Assembly: GCA_023663685.1 (NCBI GenBank)
Contig: JAMPHB010000004.1
Coordinates: 47,425-111,424, forward strand
Length of the DNA stretch: 64,000 bases
Direction: 5' to 3'
From: Blautia sp.
GTDB lineage: Bacteria > Bacillota > Clostridia > Lachnospirales > Lachnospiraceae
Shown here piece by piece: positions 42,883-52,036 of the stretch. The first letter of the stretch is position 1, and the number at the start of each line of letters is the position of its first letter. The notes below the pieces were generated by a model. That model searched no databases. It saw only the letters and a list, made by a program, of their open reading frames with translations, and was not told where the DNA came from. Both the position numbers and the translations under genes were made by a program.

Positions 42883-45567
42883 TTACGCCAGCATCTGCTC
42901 CAGTGTCTTAGCAGCGGCAGAAACAGCGTCCGGAATTCCCGCCGGATTCTTTCCGCCCGCCTGCGCCATATTCGGCCTGCCGCCGCCGCCGCCGCCGACC
43001 GCCTGTGCAATCGACCTGATGAGATTGCCTGCGTGGGCTCCCTTGCGGACAGCATCCTCTGTCGCCATGGCAATCAGATTCACCTTACCCTCACAGTCGG
43101 AGGCAAGTACAACTACGCCCTCACCCAGCTTTTCCTTTAACTGGTCTCCGAGTTCCCTGAGCCCGTTCATATCCACGCCGGACACACTGGAGGCAAGAAG
43201 TTTTACACCCTTGATCTCCACGACTTTGTCCATGACGTCCCCGAGGGCGTCCTTTGCCGCCCGGCTCTTTAAGGATTCGTTCTCGCTCTGCAGGGTTTTC
43301 ATATCTGCCATCAGATGCTCTAAGCGCTCCACAAGACCTGCCGGGGAAGATTTTACCACGCGTGCCGCCTCCATAAGCTCCCGCTCGAGATTTTGATAAT
43401 AAGTGAACACATTATCCCCGGTCAGTGCCTCGATTCGGCGCACATTCGCCGCCACACCATTCTCGGAGAGAATCTTGAAGGCTGTGATATCCGCCGTATT
43501 CTTTACATGCGTGCCGCCGCAGAACTCTTTGGAGAAATCCCCCATGGAGACCACGCGCACCGTCTCTCCATACTTTTCGCCGAACAGCGCCATCGCACCG
43601 GTCTTCTTCGCTTCCTCGACCGTCATAATGTCGGTCTGCACCGGGATCGCCTCTGAAATTTTTTCATTGACCAGCGCCTCGACTCTTGCAATCTCTTCGG
43701 GCGTCATGGCTGAAAAATGGGAGAAATCGAACCTTGTCCTCTCGCTGTCCTGATAGGAACCCGCCTGCTCCACATGGCTTCCAAGCACCTCACGCAGAGC
43801 CTTCTGCAGCAAATGTGTCGCGGAGTGGTTGCGGCAGGTCATATTCCGCAGCTTTTTATCTACCGTAAGCGTCACTTCTTCGCCCACGGAAATCATCCCG
43901 GACTCCATATAGCCCACATGGCCGTACTTTCCTCCGACAAGCTTCACGGTATCCTCCACAATAAAGCGTCCGTTTGCGGACTCTATGACTCCCTTGTCGC
44001 CCTGCTGGCCTCCCATGGTGGCGTAAAACGGCGTCTTCTCCACGATGATCGTGCCCTGCTCCTCCGAAATCGCATCTGCCAGAGCCCATGCCACGCCGCC
44101 CTCTCTGTCCTCCGCCGCGGCCGCCAGCACTGTCACTTTTGACTGGCAGCTTAAACTGTCATAGCCCACAAACTCTGTGGTAATGGAGGGATCGACCTGC
44201 TCAAACACGGTCGCGTCCGCTCCCATGTAATTTGTCGCCTTCCTTGCGCTTCTCGCCTTCCTTCGCTGTTCCTCCATGCAGGAAGCAAAGTCCTTCCCAT
44301 TGTAGGAAAAGCCCTGCTCCTCCAGAATCTCCTGCGTCAGATCCACCGGAAAACCGAAGGTATCATAAAGCTTAAAGGTATCCGCACCCGAAAGCTCTTT
44401 TTCGCCCTTTTTGCGCATCTCCTCCATCATGTCTGAGAGGATCGAGAGCCCCTGGTCAATGGTCTTGTCAAATTTCTCCTCCTCCTGCGTCAGCACCTTA
44501 AAGATAAATTCCTTCTTCTCCTCAAGCTCCGGGTAACCGTCCCGGCTCTCGCTTATGACTGTCTCGGAAAGCTTCGCAAGAAATACTCCGTCGATGCCGA
44601 GTATCCGCCCGTGACGGGCCGCCCGGCGGATCAGACGCCGAAGCACATAGCCCCGTCCCTCATTTCCCGGCATCACCCCGTCGGACACAAGGAAGGTGGC
44701 GGAACGGATATGATCGGTGATCAGGCGGATGGACACATCGTCCATGGCGTCCGTCTGATAGGTCTTGCCGGACATCTCGCAGATTTTATCCCGGATCGCT
44801 TTCATCGTGTCGATATCAAAGACGGAATCGACATCCTGCATCACCACCGCCAGACGCTCTAAGCCCATGCCGGTGTCAATATTCTTCTGTGACAGCTCCT
44901 CATAGCCGCCTTTGCCGTCCCCCTCGAACTGGGTAAAGACATTGTTCCAGACCTCCATATAGCGGTCGCAGTCGCATCCCACCTTACAGTCCGGCTTTCC
45001 ACAGCCGTACTTCTCTCCCCGGTCGTAATAGATCTCCGAGCAGGGACCGCAGGGGCCTGCTCCGTGCTCCCAGAAATTATCGCACTCCCCCGTCTCCGGG
45101 TCTCTGTAAAAGCGTGTGATGCGCTCCGCCGGAATCCCAATCTCCTGATTCCATATGGCGAATGCCTCCTCGTCCTCCCCGTAGATGGAAGGATAGAGCC
45201 TGTCCTCCGGAAGCTCCAGCACCTTCGTCAAAAACTCCCATGACCATGCGATGGCCTCATGCTTAAAATAATCTCCGAAAGAAAAGTTCCCCAGCATCTC
45301 AAAAAAAGTGAGGTGTCTGGCGGTCCTGCCCACATTCTCAATATCACCTGTGCGCACGCACTTCTGGCAGGTCGCAACCCGCTTTCTGGGCGGAATCTCC
45401 TGCCCGGTAAAATATGGCTTTAAGGGAGCCATGCCCGCATTGATCAAAAGCAGGCTCTTATCATTATGGGGCACCAGCGAAAAGCTCTTCATCACAAGGT
45501 GCTCTTTGCTCTCAAAAAAATCCAGATACATCCGGCGCAGCTCGTTCACGCCATAGCTCTTCTTCAT
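42883..45567 (-). CDS. alaS: Alanyl-tRNA synthetase
   Basis: The start at 45567 follows AAAGGAGGAG and gives MKKSYGVNELRRMYLDFF, the usual family start; a 38-codon extension upstream is excluded because it overlaps another small gene and has no such site. Catalytic motifs are clear: class II motif 2 near KCVRTGDIENVGRTARHLTFF and motif 3 GMGLERLA. The editing domain has HSATHLL and CGGTH zinc ligands, and the C-terminal domain ends with GGGGGGRPNMAQAGGK. About 894 residues, a normal length. The start codon overlaps the stop of a 43-codon membrane-protein gene (ATGA). Confidence 0.97.
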   Translation of the reverse strand: MKKSYGVNELRRMYLDFFESKEHLVMKSFSLVPHNDKSLLLINAGMAPLKPYFTGQEIPPRKRVATCQKCVRTGDIENVGRTARHLTFFEMLGNFSFGDYFKHEAIAWSWEFLTKVLELPEDRLYPSIYGEDEEAFAIWNQEIGIPAERITRFYRDPETGECDNFWEHGAGPCGPCSEIYYDRGEKYGCGKPDCKVGCDCDRYMEVWNNVFTQFEGDGKGGYEELSQKNIDTGMGLERLAVVMQDVDSVFDIDTMKAIRDKICEMSGKTYQTDAMDDVSIRLITDHIRSATFLVSDGVMPGNEGRGYVLRRLIRRAARHGRILGIDGVFLAKLSETVISESRDGYPELEEKKEFIFKVLTQEEEKFDKTIDQGLSILSDMMEEMRKKGEKELSGADTFKLYDTFGFPVDLTQEILEEQGFSYNGKDFASCMEEQRRKARSARKATNYMGADATVFEQVDPSITTEFVGYDSLSCQSKVTVLAAAAEDREGGVAWALADAISEEQGTIIVEKTPFYATMGGQQGDKGVIESANGRFIVEDTVKLVGGKYGHVGYMESGMISVGEEVTLTVDKKLRNMTCRNHSATHLLQKALREVLGSHVEQAGSYQDSERTRFDFSHFSAMTPEEIARVEALVNEKISEAIPVQTDIMTVEEAKKTGAMALFGEKYGETVRVVSMGDFSKEFCGGTHVKNTADITAFKILSENGVAANVRRIEALTGDNVFTYYQNLERELMEAARVVKSSPAGLVERLEHLMADMKTLQSENESLKSRAAKDALGDVMDKVVEIKGVKLLASSVSGVDMNGLRELGDQLKEKLGEGVVVLASDCEGKVNLIAMATEDAVRKGAHAGNLIRSIAQAVGGGGGGRPNMAQAGGKNPAGIPDAVSAAAKTLEQMLA

Positions 45568-45695
45568 TGTAAATGCTCCTCCTTTGCGTCCTTGCGCTTG
45601 CGAAGTCTGGCGCCGCAAATCCCGCCCAGCGCGCCGAGTCCGGCCAGAATGACCATGATCACCAGATACTGTAAAACACACATAAGAAAATCCAT
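45564..45695 (-). CDS. Small 43-residue membrane protein coupled to alaS
   Basis: The frame begins with ATG at 45695 after a near-perfect AGGAGG site (7-base spacer) and ends with TGA overlapping the alaS start as ATGA. The product has one hydrophobic helix at about 5-30 (CVLQYLVIMVILAGLGALGG) and a basic-acidic tail LRKRKDAKEEHLQ. The strong ribosome site, a membrane-helix pattern and translational coupling argue that it is real. No family is recognised. It could be a regulator or only a coupling frame that drives alaS translation. Confidence 0.65.
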   Translation of the reverse strand: MDFLMCVLQYLVIMVILAGLGALGGICGARLRKRKDAKEEHLQ

Positions 45696-45787
45696 CCTGC
45701 TACCTCCTGATACACCGTATTTCAATTAGTTCATTATATCGGAACTTCCAAAGGATTTCAACCGCTTCCCTGAAATATCATGGAAAT

Positions 45788-46540
45788 TTAATCCTGAAAG
45801 GGAAAAACCTGATTCTCTCTGGAAATCTCCATGACGCGCTGCGCCATACCGGAATTCGTGAGCCGTTTTTTATATTCGGCAATGCCGGAATAGTCCTGCC
45901 ACATATGCATGGGAAACACATATTCCGCGTCTGTGTTCTTTAGAAAAAAGTCAATCCCTGAAAACTGATATGCGCCGAGTCTTGGATCCATGGGAATAAA
46001 GGCGAGATGCATGGGCTTGTCCGACAGCCTTTTGATCTCATGTCGGTAGGCTCTTTTCATTTTTCCGTTGATAATATCTCCCGCGCCCTCCATGCTCCAG
46101 TCGTTTAAATCCCCCGCATGAAACATATGCACGCCGCCCGTTTCGACATAGAACGCAACTCCGCTGTCTGTGGACAGCAGGGTGTCAATGGAAAGGTCGT
46201 CCACCTCATAGTGCTGTCCATGGGTGACAAAGGTGACGTGCTCCCGCACGCTGGGGTCGATGCCGTGTTTTTTTAGGAAATTCGGGCTGATCCGTATATC
46301 TTTGGAGAGAATGTAATGAATATTCGGATAGCTCTCTGCCATGCGCAGAATGTCCATATCATAGTGATCCTTATGGCTGTGGCTGGCAAACATATAAATT
46401 TTCGTCTCCGGCGCATAGTCCGGGAGCCTGCCCAAAAAGGTATAGCCGTTTACCCTGTCTCCTGCAAAATAGTCAAAAATCAGAACCTTTTCGTCCAACT
46501 CGACCAAAAAACAGCTGTGATGAATAAAAATTACCTGCAT
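45788..46540 (-). CDS. Metallo-beta-lactamase-fold hydrolase
   Basis: The 250-residue protein starts with HHSCFLVELDEKVLIFDYF and carries the metal-binding signature HSHKDHYD at about 54-61, with a later His in HAGDLND at about 136. These mark the UlaG/YycJ-like MBL group. Substrates in this group range from lactones to phosphodiesters and cannot be told here. It overlaps the end of the purine nucleoside phosphorylase gene by 10 bp, so the two are co-expressed. Confidence 0.85.
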   Translation of the reverse strand: MQVIFIHHSCFLVELDEKVLIFDYFAGDRVNGYTFLGRLPDYAPETKIYMFASHSHKDHYDMDILRMAESYPNIHYILSKDIRISPNFLKKHGIDPSVREHVTFVTHGQHYEVDDLSIDTLLSTDSGVAFYVETGGVHMFHAGDLNDWSMEGAGDIINGKMKRAYRHEIKRLSDKPMHLAFIPMDPRLGAYQFSGIDFFLKNTDAEYVFPMHMWQDYSGIAEYKKRLTNSGMAQRVMEISRENQVFPFQD

Positions 46541-47367
46541 GTGTCTGATGCCTCCCCGATAATCCTTGTCACAAGCACTTCGAATTTCGGCGCCGCGGCG
46601 TCCGCCGCTTCCTGTACCTCCTTATGGGACAGGGGCGTCGGGGAGATTCCGCAGGCCAGATTGGAAATGCAGGAGATTCCGGCAATCTCCATTCCCATAT
46701 GGTTGGCAGCCACCGCCTCGCAGGCCGTGCTCATTCCCACCGCATCCGCGCCGAGCAGACGCGCCATGGCGACCTCCTGCGGCGACTCGTAGGCAGGCCC
46801 GGTAAACTGCAGATAAGTTCCCTCCTTCAAATCTATGGAGAGCTCCGAGGCGCATTTTCTTGCAAGCAGGATCAGTCTGCGGTCGTAGATTTCTCCCATG
46901 TCCGGAAACCGGGGACCTAAGTCTTCTATATTCGCCCCGGTCAGGGGTGAGGGCACAAAGCTTGCAATCTGCCCGGTGATCAGCATCAGATCCCCGCTTT
47001 TCATGCCAAGCTGCACACCGCCCGCCGCATTGGTGAGAATGAGTCTTTTTGCTCCCATGAGCTTCATAAGCCGCACCGGAAGCACCACATCTGACATGGG
47101 ATAGCCCTCGTAGTAGTGGACTCTTCCCTGCATACAAACTACCCGCACATTTCCCACATAACCAAAGATAAAACGTCCGGCGTGCCCCGGCACGGTAGAC
47201 ACAGGAAAGCCATCAATGGCGTGATAGTCGAGGGTAGCTTCCACCTTCATCTTTCCGGCGTAATTGCCCAGCCCGGAGCCCAGCACAAGAGCCGTCTCCG
47301 GCTCAAAATCCACCTGCCGCTTCACGCTCTCATGGCAGCGCAGCAGCTTCTCGTACACTTCATTCAT
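46531..47367 (-). CDS. punA: Purine-nucleoside phosphorylase
   Basis: PNP splits (deoxy)inosine and guanosine with phosphate in purine salvage. The phosphate loop VLGSGLGNYAG (28-38), GHAGRF at about 60, GRVHYYEGYPM near 80, LTNAAGG near 112 and the purine-site stretch MSTACEAVAANHMGMEIAGIS near 208 all match the trimeric PNP family. The 278-residue length is normal. A promoter precedes it and the MBL gene follows with overlap. Confidence 0.95.
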   Translation of the reverse strand: MNEVYEKLLRCHESVKRQVDFEPETALVLGSGLGNYAGKMKVEATLDYHAIDGFPVSTVPGHAGRFIFGYVGNVRVVCMQGRVHYYEGYPMSDVVLPVRLMKLMGAKRLILTNAAGGVQLGMKSGDLMLITGQIASFVPSPLTGANIEDLGPRFPDMGEIYDRRLILLARKCASELSIDLKEGTYLQFTGPAYESPQEVAMARLLGADAVGMSTACEAVAANHMGMEIAGISCISNLACGISPTPLSHKEVQEAADAAAPKFEVLVTRIIGEASDTCR

Positions 47368-47427
47368 ACATGTTCCTCATTTCCGGGTTCGATGTCCCTG
47401 ATTCAGCTGTTTTGTATCTCTTTTCTT

Positions 47428-47456
47428 ATTATACGCAGGAATCCGCACAGAGGCAA
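47428..47456 (-). promoter_or_regulatory. punA promoter
   Basis: TTGCCT (47456-47451) and TATAAT (47433-47428) are 17 bp apart on the minus strand. Confidence 0.55.
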
Positions 47457-47483
47457 GCGAAATCATGCGTCAGATGCGCATAA

Positions 47484-47510
47484 AAAAGGGGCTTTTCACA
47501 GCCCCTGATA
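47484..47510 (-). terminator. spoIVA terminator
   Basis: GGGGCT and AGCCCC with a short loop form a stem followed by six T residues on the minus strand, 4 bp after the spoIVA stop. Confidence 0.85.
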
Positions 47511-47513
47511 ATG

Positions 47514-49031
47514 TTAGATAATAATACAGATGAGTCCTCCGTTGCTGTCATTGACAATTTTTTGCATGGTGTCCTGAAGCTTTAACTGGCATTCGTCGTC
47601 CATCTGCATGATTTTGCTGCGGATGCCGTCCTCCATCAGCTCTCCCACGGATTTGCCAAAAATATTTGTCGTCCACAGACCTTCGCCGCTCTCTTCTCCG
47701 GCTTTTATGTACTCGATCAGATCCCGCGCCTGCTCCTCGCTCCCCACGATGGGCGCAATCTCCGTCTCAATATTGGCCTTGATCATATGAATGGAGGGAG
47801 AGATGGCCCGCATCTTCACGCCGAATTTGCCGCCGTGCTGAATCATAACCGGATCCTCCATCTTAATGTCAGAAAGTCCCGGCATCACTACGCCGTAGCC
47901 CTTCTGCTCCACCGCCTCCATGGCGTCTTTCACCTTCTCGTAGTCCGCTTTCATCGCAGAGAGCCCCCGCAGCATGGAAATCATCTGGTACTCGCCGCTG
48001 ATTTTTACCCCGGTCATTTCACTGACATAGGCGAAATAGAACTGATCGTCAATCTCCATGCGCACGGTCACAGTGCCGTCGGAGAGATCTATTCCCGGAA
48101 TTAAAATCTCCCTGAAAAACGCCTGCCCTGCTTTTTCGTTGGCCAGTGCGGCCAGATCCGAATCGCCAGTGATGGTGTATACATCCTTCGCCCGCTCCAC
48201 ATGGGCAAGCATCCCGGAGGCGGCGGAGATGATGGCAGACTTTACCGGGTGGCTTCCCGGGAGCATCTCTGTCCACTTCGGAATGAAAAAGTCTATGCGG
48301 GTAATGGGAAACTCTAAGAGGATGGCATTCATAATCTGCATCACGTCCTCTTTTCGCATCTGCTGACAGTTGACCGGAATGACCATCGTACCGTAGCTCT
48401 CGCGCATAGAGTCCGCCAGCCGCCGGGTCTCCTCACTGTATGGCTTCCCGGAATTCAGCACAATCACATAGGGCTTTCCAATTTCCTGCAGCTCCTCCAC
48501 CGTGGTGCGCTCCGGCTCTGTGTAGCTGTCCCTTGGAAGCTCTCCGATTGAGCCATCCGTGGTCACTACAATCCCAATCGTAGCATGGTCGCGGATGACC
48601 TTGCGCGTCCCGATGCGCGCCGCCTCCACGAAGGGAATCTCTTCGTCAAACCAGGGGGTCTTCACCATTCGGCTCCCGTCCCCCTCCATGTGGCCGTTTG
48701 CCCCATCCACCATGAATCCCACACAGTCGATCAGCCTCACCCGTATGTCGCTTTTATCCGCCAGCGTGATGCACGCCGCCTCCTGCGGAATGAATTTCGG
48801 CTCCGTGGTCATAATGGTCTTTCCTGCGGAGGACTGGGGCAGCTCATCTTCTGTCCGCTTTTTCACATTCTCGTCCTCTATGTAGGGGAGCACGAACAAA
48901 TCCATGAACCGCTTGATAAAGGTGGATTTACCGGTGCGTACCGGGCCGACCACGCCGATGTAGATCTCGCCGCCGGTTCTGCCCTGAATATCTTTATATA
49001 AGTCAAATTCTTTATTTTCCCTGCCGTCCAT
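47514..49031 (-). CDS. spoIVA: Stage IV sporulation protein A
   Basis: SpoIVA is an ATPase that polymerises on the outer forespore membrane as the base of the spore coat. The Walker A motif is GPVRTGKST at about 29-37, and the tail (GLICIII at the end) is the conserved C-terminus that anchors it. The 505-residue length agrees with Bacillus SpoIVA (492). The Shine-Dalgarno sequence lies inside a long hairpin (49036-49077). Expression should be in the mother cell; no sigma-E promoter was assigned by eye. Confidence 0.96.
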   Translation of the reverse strand: MDGRENKEFDLYKDIQGRTGGEIYIGVVGPVRTGKSTFIKRFMDLFVLPYIEDENVKKRTEDELPQSSAGKTIMTTEPKFIPQEAACITLADKSDIRVRLIDCVGFMVDGANGHMEGDGSRMVKTPWFDEEIPFVEAARIGTRKVIRDHATIGIVVTTDGSIGELPRDSYTEPERTTVEELQEIGKPYVIVLNSGKPYSEETRRLADSMRESYGTMVIPVNCQQMRKEDVMQIMNAILLEFPITRIDFFIPKWTEMLPGSHPVKSAIISAASGMLAHVERAKDVYTITGDSDLAALANEKAGQAFFREILIPGIDLSDGTVTVRMEIDDQFYFAYVSEMTGVKISGEYQMISMLRGLSAMKADYEKVKDAMEAVEQKGYGVVMPGLSDIKMEDPVMIQHGGKFGVKMRAISPSIHMIKANIETEIAPIVGSEEQARDLIEYIKAGEESGEGLWTTNIFGKSVGELMEDGIRSKIMQMDDECQLKLQDTMQKIVNDSNGGLICIII

Positions 49032-49035
49032 AAAA

Positions 49036-49077
49036 GTTCTCCCTTCTCATATATCATAAATATATGGAAGGGAGAAC
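49036..49077 (-). promoter_or_regulatory. Hairpin hiding the spoIVA ribosome-binding site
   Basis: GTTCTCCCTTC and GAAGGGAGAAC are exact 11-bp arms. Inside them CATATAT pairs with ATATATG around a 5-base loop with one bulge. The 3' arm on the minus strand carries the Shine-Dalgarno GGGAG, 7 bases before the ATG, and is followed by TTTT. The same structure could end malQ transcripts that come from upstream. Confidence 0.7.
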
Positions 49078-49087
49078 AAAATTATGC

Positions 49088-50653
49088 TTATTTATCCGTT
49101 TTCTTTGCTGCGGGGGCTTTTGGCTCCTTAGTATCCTTCTTCGCCTTAGCGTCCTTTGGCGTTTTCCGGCACGCCTCGTTCACGCGGCCGTACATTTCCA
49201 TGTATTTGTAGAGCTTCTTTGCCAGCTCGTTTGTAATCTGATCTTCTGTGGCGCGCCACTTCCAGTTCTCTCCCAGCGTGGAGGGGACATTGATTCTCGC
49301 TTCGCTGCCAAGGCCGATCAGATCCTGTATCGGCACGATCGCCATATCCGCCACGGAGGACCATGCCGCCCGCATCATGCCCCAGTTGAAGCCCTCCTCA
49401 TCGGTCAGGTTCAAATACTCCTTCGCGAATTTCACGGAGGCTCTGGGCGCGGTCTTTTTCCAGCCCATCACAGTGTCGTTGTCATGCGTGCCCGTATAGA
49501 CCACACAGTGGGAGGTGTATGTATGAGGAAGATAGTTGCTGCCCTCCCGGCTGTCAAAGGCAAACTGGATCACCTTCATCCCCGGGAAACCGGAATCCTT
49601 TAACAGCTTCATAACAGAAGGTGTCAAAAAGCCCAGATCCTCCACGATAATCGGGAGCTTGCCCAGCTTCTCCTCCAGCTTGTTGAAAAGATCCATGCCC
49701 GGTCCCTTCTTCCATTTGCCGTTCTTCGCCGTTTCATCGCCTGCGGGAATGGCGTAGTAGGAGTCAAAGCCACGGAAATGGTCGATGCGGACGATATCGT
49801 AGAGGGATGCCATCGCCTGTATGCGCTTCGTCCACCACGCATAGTCATCCTGTTTCATCACATTCCAGCGAAACAGCGGATTTCCCCAGAGCTGTCCGTC
49901 CGCGGAGAAGGCATCCGGCGGGCAGCCGGCCACCTCGATGGGAGCCAGGTTCCTGTCCAGGTAAAACTGCTTCGGATTCGCCCACACATCGGCGCTGTCC
50001 CCCGCCACATAGATCGGCACATCGCCGATGATCTCAATCCCCTTTTCGTTGGCATATGCCTTTAATTCCTTCCACTGCTTAAAGAAGAGGTACTGGAGCA
50101 TCTTGTAGAACTCGATATCCCCGGCATACTTCTCTCTCGCTGCGGCGAGAGCCTCCTCCTTTCGGAACTTGATATCCTTGTCCCACTCCGACCATGCCAC
50201 GCCGCCCCCGGCATCTTTGAGAGCCATGAACAGGGAGTAGTCCTCCAGCCAGTCTTCCTCCTTCTTACAGAACTTTGAAAAATCCTCCGGGGGATTTTTC
50301 ACAAAACGCGCATAGGCCTTCTTCAGAAGCGCATATCTGCTGACATACATCGTGCCGTAATCCACATAGCTCTCGCTGCCGCCCCAGTCGAAGGAGGCGC
50401 ACTCCGCCTTTTTTAAGAGCTTATCCCTGCACAGATACTCCAGATCAATGAAATAGGGATTGCCAGCGAAGCTGGAAAACGACTGGTACGGGGAATCCCC
50501 GTAGCTCGTGGGACAGATTGGAAGAATCTGCCAGTATTTCTGCCCTCCTTTTACGAGAAAATCCACGAATTTTCTCGCTGCCTTTCCCATAGTTCCAATG
50601 CCATACGGTGATGGCAGGGAAGAAATCGGCATTAACACGCCACTTGTTCTCAT
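49088..50653 (-). CDS. malQ: 4-alpha-glucanotransferase (amylomaltase, GH77)
   Basis: MalQ rearranges maltodextrins by transferring alpha-1,4-glucan segments. GH77 residues are visible: the nucleophile Asp in IVRIDHFRGF at about 287, the acid/base Glu in VEDLG near 335 and GTHDND near 388. The body is about 500 residues; the last ~25 residues form a Lys/Ala/Pro-rich tail (KKDTKEPKAPAAKK) that is not part of the enzyme fold. A promoter with TTTACA and TATGAT is just upstream. It shares its promoter type with pulA. Confidence 0.94.
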   Translation of the reverse strand: MRTSGVLMPISSLPSPYGIGTMGKAARKFVDFLVKGGQKYWQILPICPTSYGDSPYQSFSSFAGNPYFIDLEYLCRDKLLKKAECASFDWGGSESYVDYGTMYVSRYALLKKAYARFVKNPPEDFSKFCKKEEDWLEDYSLFMALKDAGGGVAWSEWDKDIKFRKEEALAAAREKYAGDIEFYKMLQYLFFKQWKELKAYANEKGIEIIGDVPIYVAGDSADVWANPKQFYLDRNLAPIEVAGCPPDAFSADGQLWGNPLFRWNVMKQDDYAWWTKRIQAMASLYDIVRIDHFRGFDSYYAIPAGDETAKNGKWKKGPGMDLFNKLEEKLGKLPIIVEDLGFLTPSVMKLLKDSGFPGMKVIQFAFDSREGSNYLPHTYTSHCVVYTGTHDNDTVMGWKKTAPRASVKFAKEYLNLTDEEGFNWGMMRAAWSSVADMAIVPIQDLIGLGSEARINVPSTLGENWKWRATEDQITNELAKKLYKYMEMYGRVNEACRKTPKDAKAKKDTKEPKAPAAKKTDK

Positions 50654-50685
50654 ATTCTGTTCCTCCTCGGATTTACTATTTTTAT

Positions 50686-50714
50686 ATCATACCACCTTTT
50701 TGCGTTCTTGTAAA
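50686..50714 (-). promoter_or_regulatory. malQ promoter
   Basis: TTTACA (50714-50709) and TATGAT (50691-50686) are 17 bp apart on the minus strand, 32 bp before the ATG. Confidence 0.6.
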
Positions 50715-50776
50715 AAGTATTTTTCAATGTTAATATGAAAATAGATTTTTCAGAAAACAAAAAGGACGGATCTGCC

Positions 50777-52036
50777 ATGAATGATGTAATCAAGCACAAA
50801 ATCAAACATAATCTGCGCCGGGGGGCCGTCTCTGTCAAATGGGTGGTATTTGCCCTTCTCGTCGGCGGCGTTGTCGGGCTGTGCGGCACAGCTTTTTATT
50901 TTTCACTGTCCTTCGTGACCCTGCTCCGCGCGCAGAATCCGTGGCTCATCTTTTTGCTCCCCATCGGAGGGCTTGGAATCGTCGGCCTCTACCATCTGCT
51001 AAAAGACGATGACGACACGGGGACGAATCTCGTAATCTCCGCCATACATTATGGGGACAGGCTTCCGTTCCGCATGGCGCCCCTGATTTTCATTTCCACC
51101 GTGATCACCCATCTCCTCGGCGGCTCCTCCGGCAGGGAGGGTGCAGCTCTGCAGATGGGCGGAAGCCTCGGCAGCTCCATGGGGCGGCTGTTCCGTTTCG
51201 ACGAAAAGGATAAGCATGTGATGATCATGTGCGGAATGAGCGCGGCATTCTCCGCTCTCTTTGGCACGCCCATGGCCGCCGCCATCTTTTCTATGGAGAT
51301 GGTGAGTGTCGGGGTCATGTACTATACCGCACTGGTTCCCTGCGTCATCAGCGCCCTTGTGGCTCACGGAATCGCTGGCAGATTCGGGGTGACGAACGAC
51401 CTGTTCCACATAGCAGCCATCCCGAAGTTCACTGTGTTATCTGCGGTCAGAATCTCGGTTCTTGCGGTGCTGTGCGCCCTGATCAGCATCCTTTTTTGCA
51501 TCCTTTTACATAAGACGGAGGAGCTGTATAAGAGACTGTTAAAAAATGCCTATGTACGGGTCTTTGCAGGCGGCGTCCTTGTCGTTCTTCTGACCCTGCT
51601 TGTGGGAGACCAGAGCTACAACGGCACCGGTATCGCCATCATCGAGCGCTGTCTGGACGGAACGGTGCGCCCGGAGGCGTTTCTCCTTAAAATGATCTTC
51701 ACGGCGCTGACCCTCGGCGCAGGCTATAAGGGCGGCGAAATCGTTCCCTCCTTCTTTACCGGAGCTGCCTTCGGCTGTCTCTTCGGCAATCTCACGGGCT
51801 TCTCCCCGACGCTCTGTGCTGCGGTCGGCATGACCTCGGTATTCTGCGGTGTGACCAATTGCCCGATTACCGCACTTTTGATCAGCTTTGAGCTGTTTGG
51901 CTATGACGGTATGCCCTATTTCCTTCTGGCAACAGCTTTCGGCTACATGCTCTCCGGCTATTTCGGACTTTACCGGAGTCAGCGGATTGTGTACTCGAAA
52001 TACAAGACGAACTACATCAACAAATCTACACAGTGA
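50777..52036 (+). CDS. ClC-family chloride channel or H+/Cl- antiporter
   Basis: The start at 50777 follows AAAGGA; 14 codons upstream in the same frame lack such a site. The 419-residue protein has about ten to twelve membrane helices. ClC selectivity motifs are present: GGSSGREGAALQ at about 114-125 with the gating Glu, and KGGEIVPSFFTGAAFG at about 315-330. No cytoplasmic CBS or TrkA domain follows. It stands between the divergent malQ and the convergent pulA, overlapping the pulA 3' end by 11 bp. Acid or ion homeostasis is likely; transport of fluoride or other anions is possible. Confidence 0.9.
   Translation: MNDVIKHKIKHNLRRGAVSVKWVVFALLVGGVVGLCGTAFYFSLSFVTLLRAQNPWLIFLLPIGGLGIVGLYHLLKDDDDTGTNLVISAIHYGDRLPFRMAPLIFISTVITHLLGGSSGREGAALQMGGSLGSSMGRLFRFDEKDKHVMIMCGMSAAFSALFGTPMAAAIFSMEMVSVGVMYYTALVPCVISALVAHGIAGRFGVTNDLFHIAAIPKFTVLSAVRISVLAVLCALISILFCILLHKTEELYKRLLKNAYVRVFAGGVLVVLLTLLVGDQSYNGTGIAIIERCLDGTVRPEAFLLKMIFTALTLGAGYKGGEIVPSFFTGAAFGCLFGNLTGFSPTLCAAVGMTSVFCGVTNCPITALLISFELFGYDGMPYFLLATAFGYMLSGYFGLYRSQRIVYSKYKTNYINKSTQ

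Noticed and set aside
45568-45681. A 38-codon N-terminal extension of alaS.
   Set aside because: It lies in the frame of the small membrane-protein region, is Arg/Gly-rich, and the internal ATG has a much better ribosome site.
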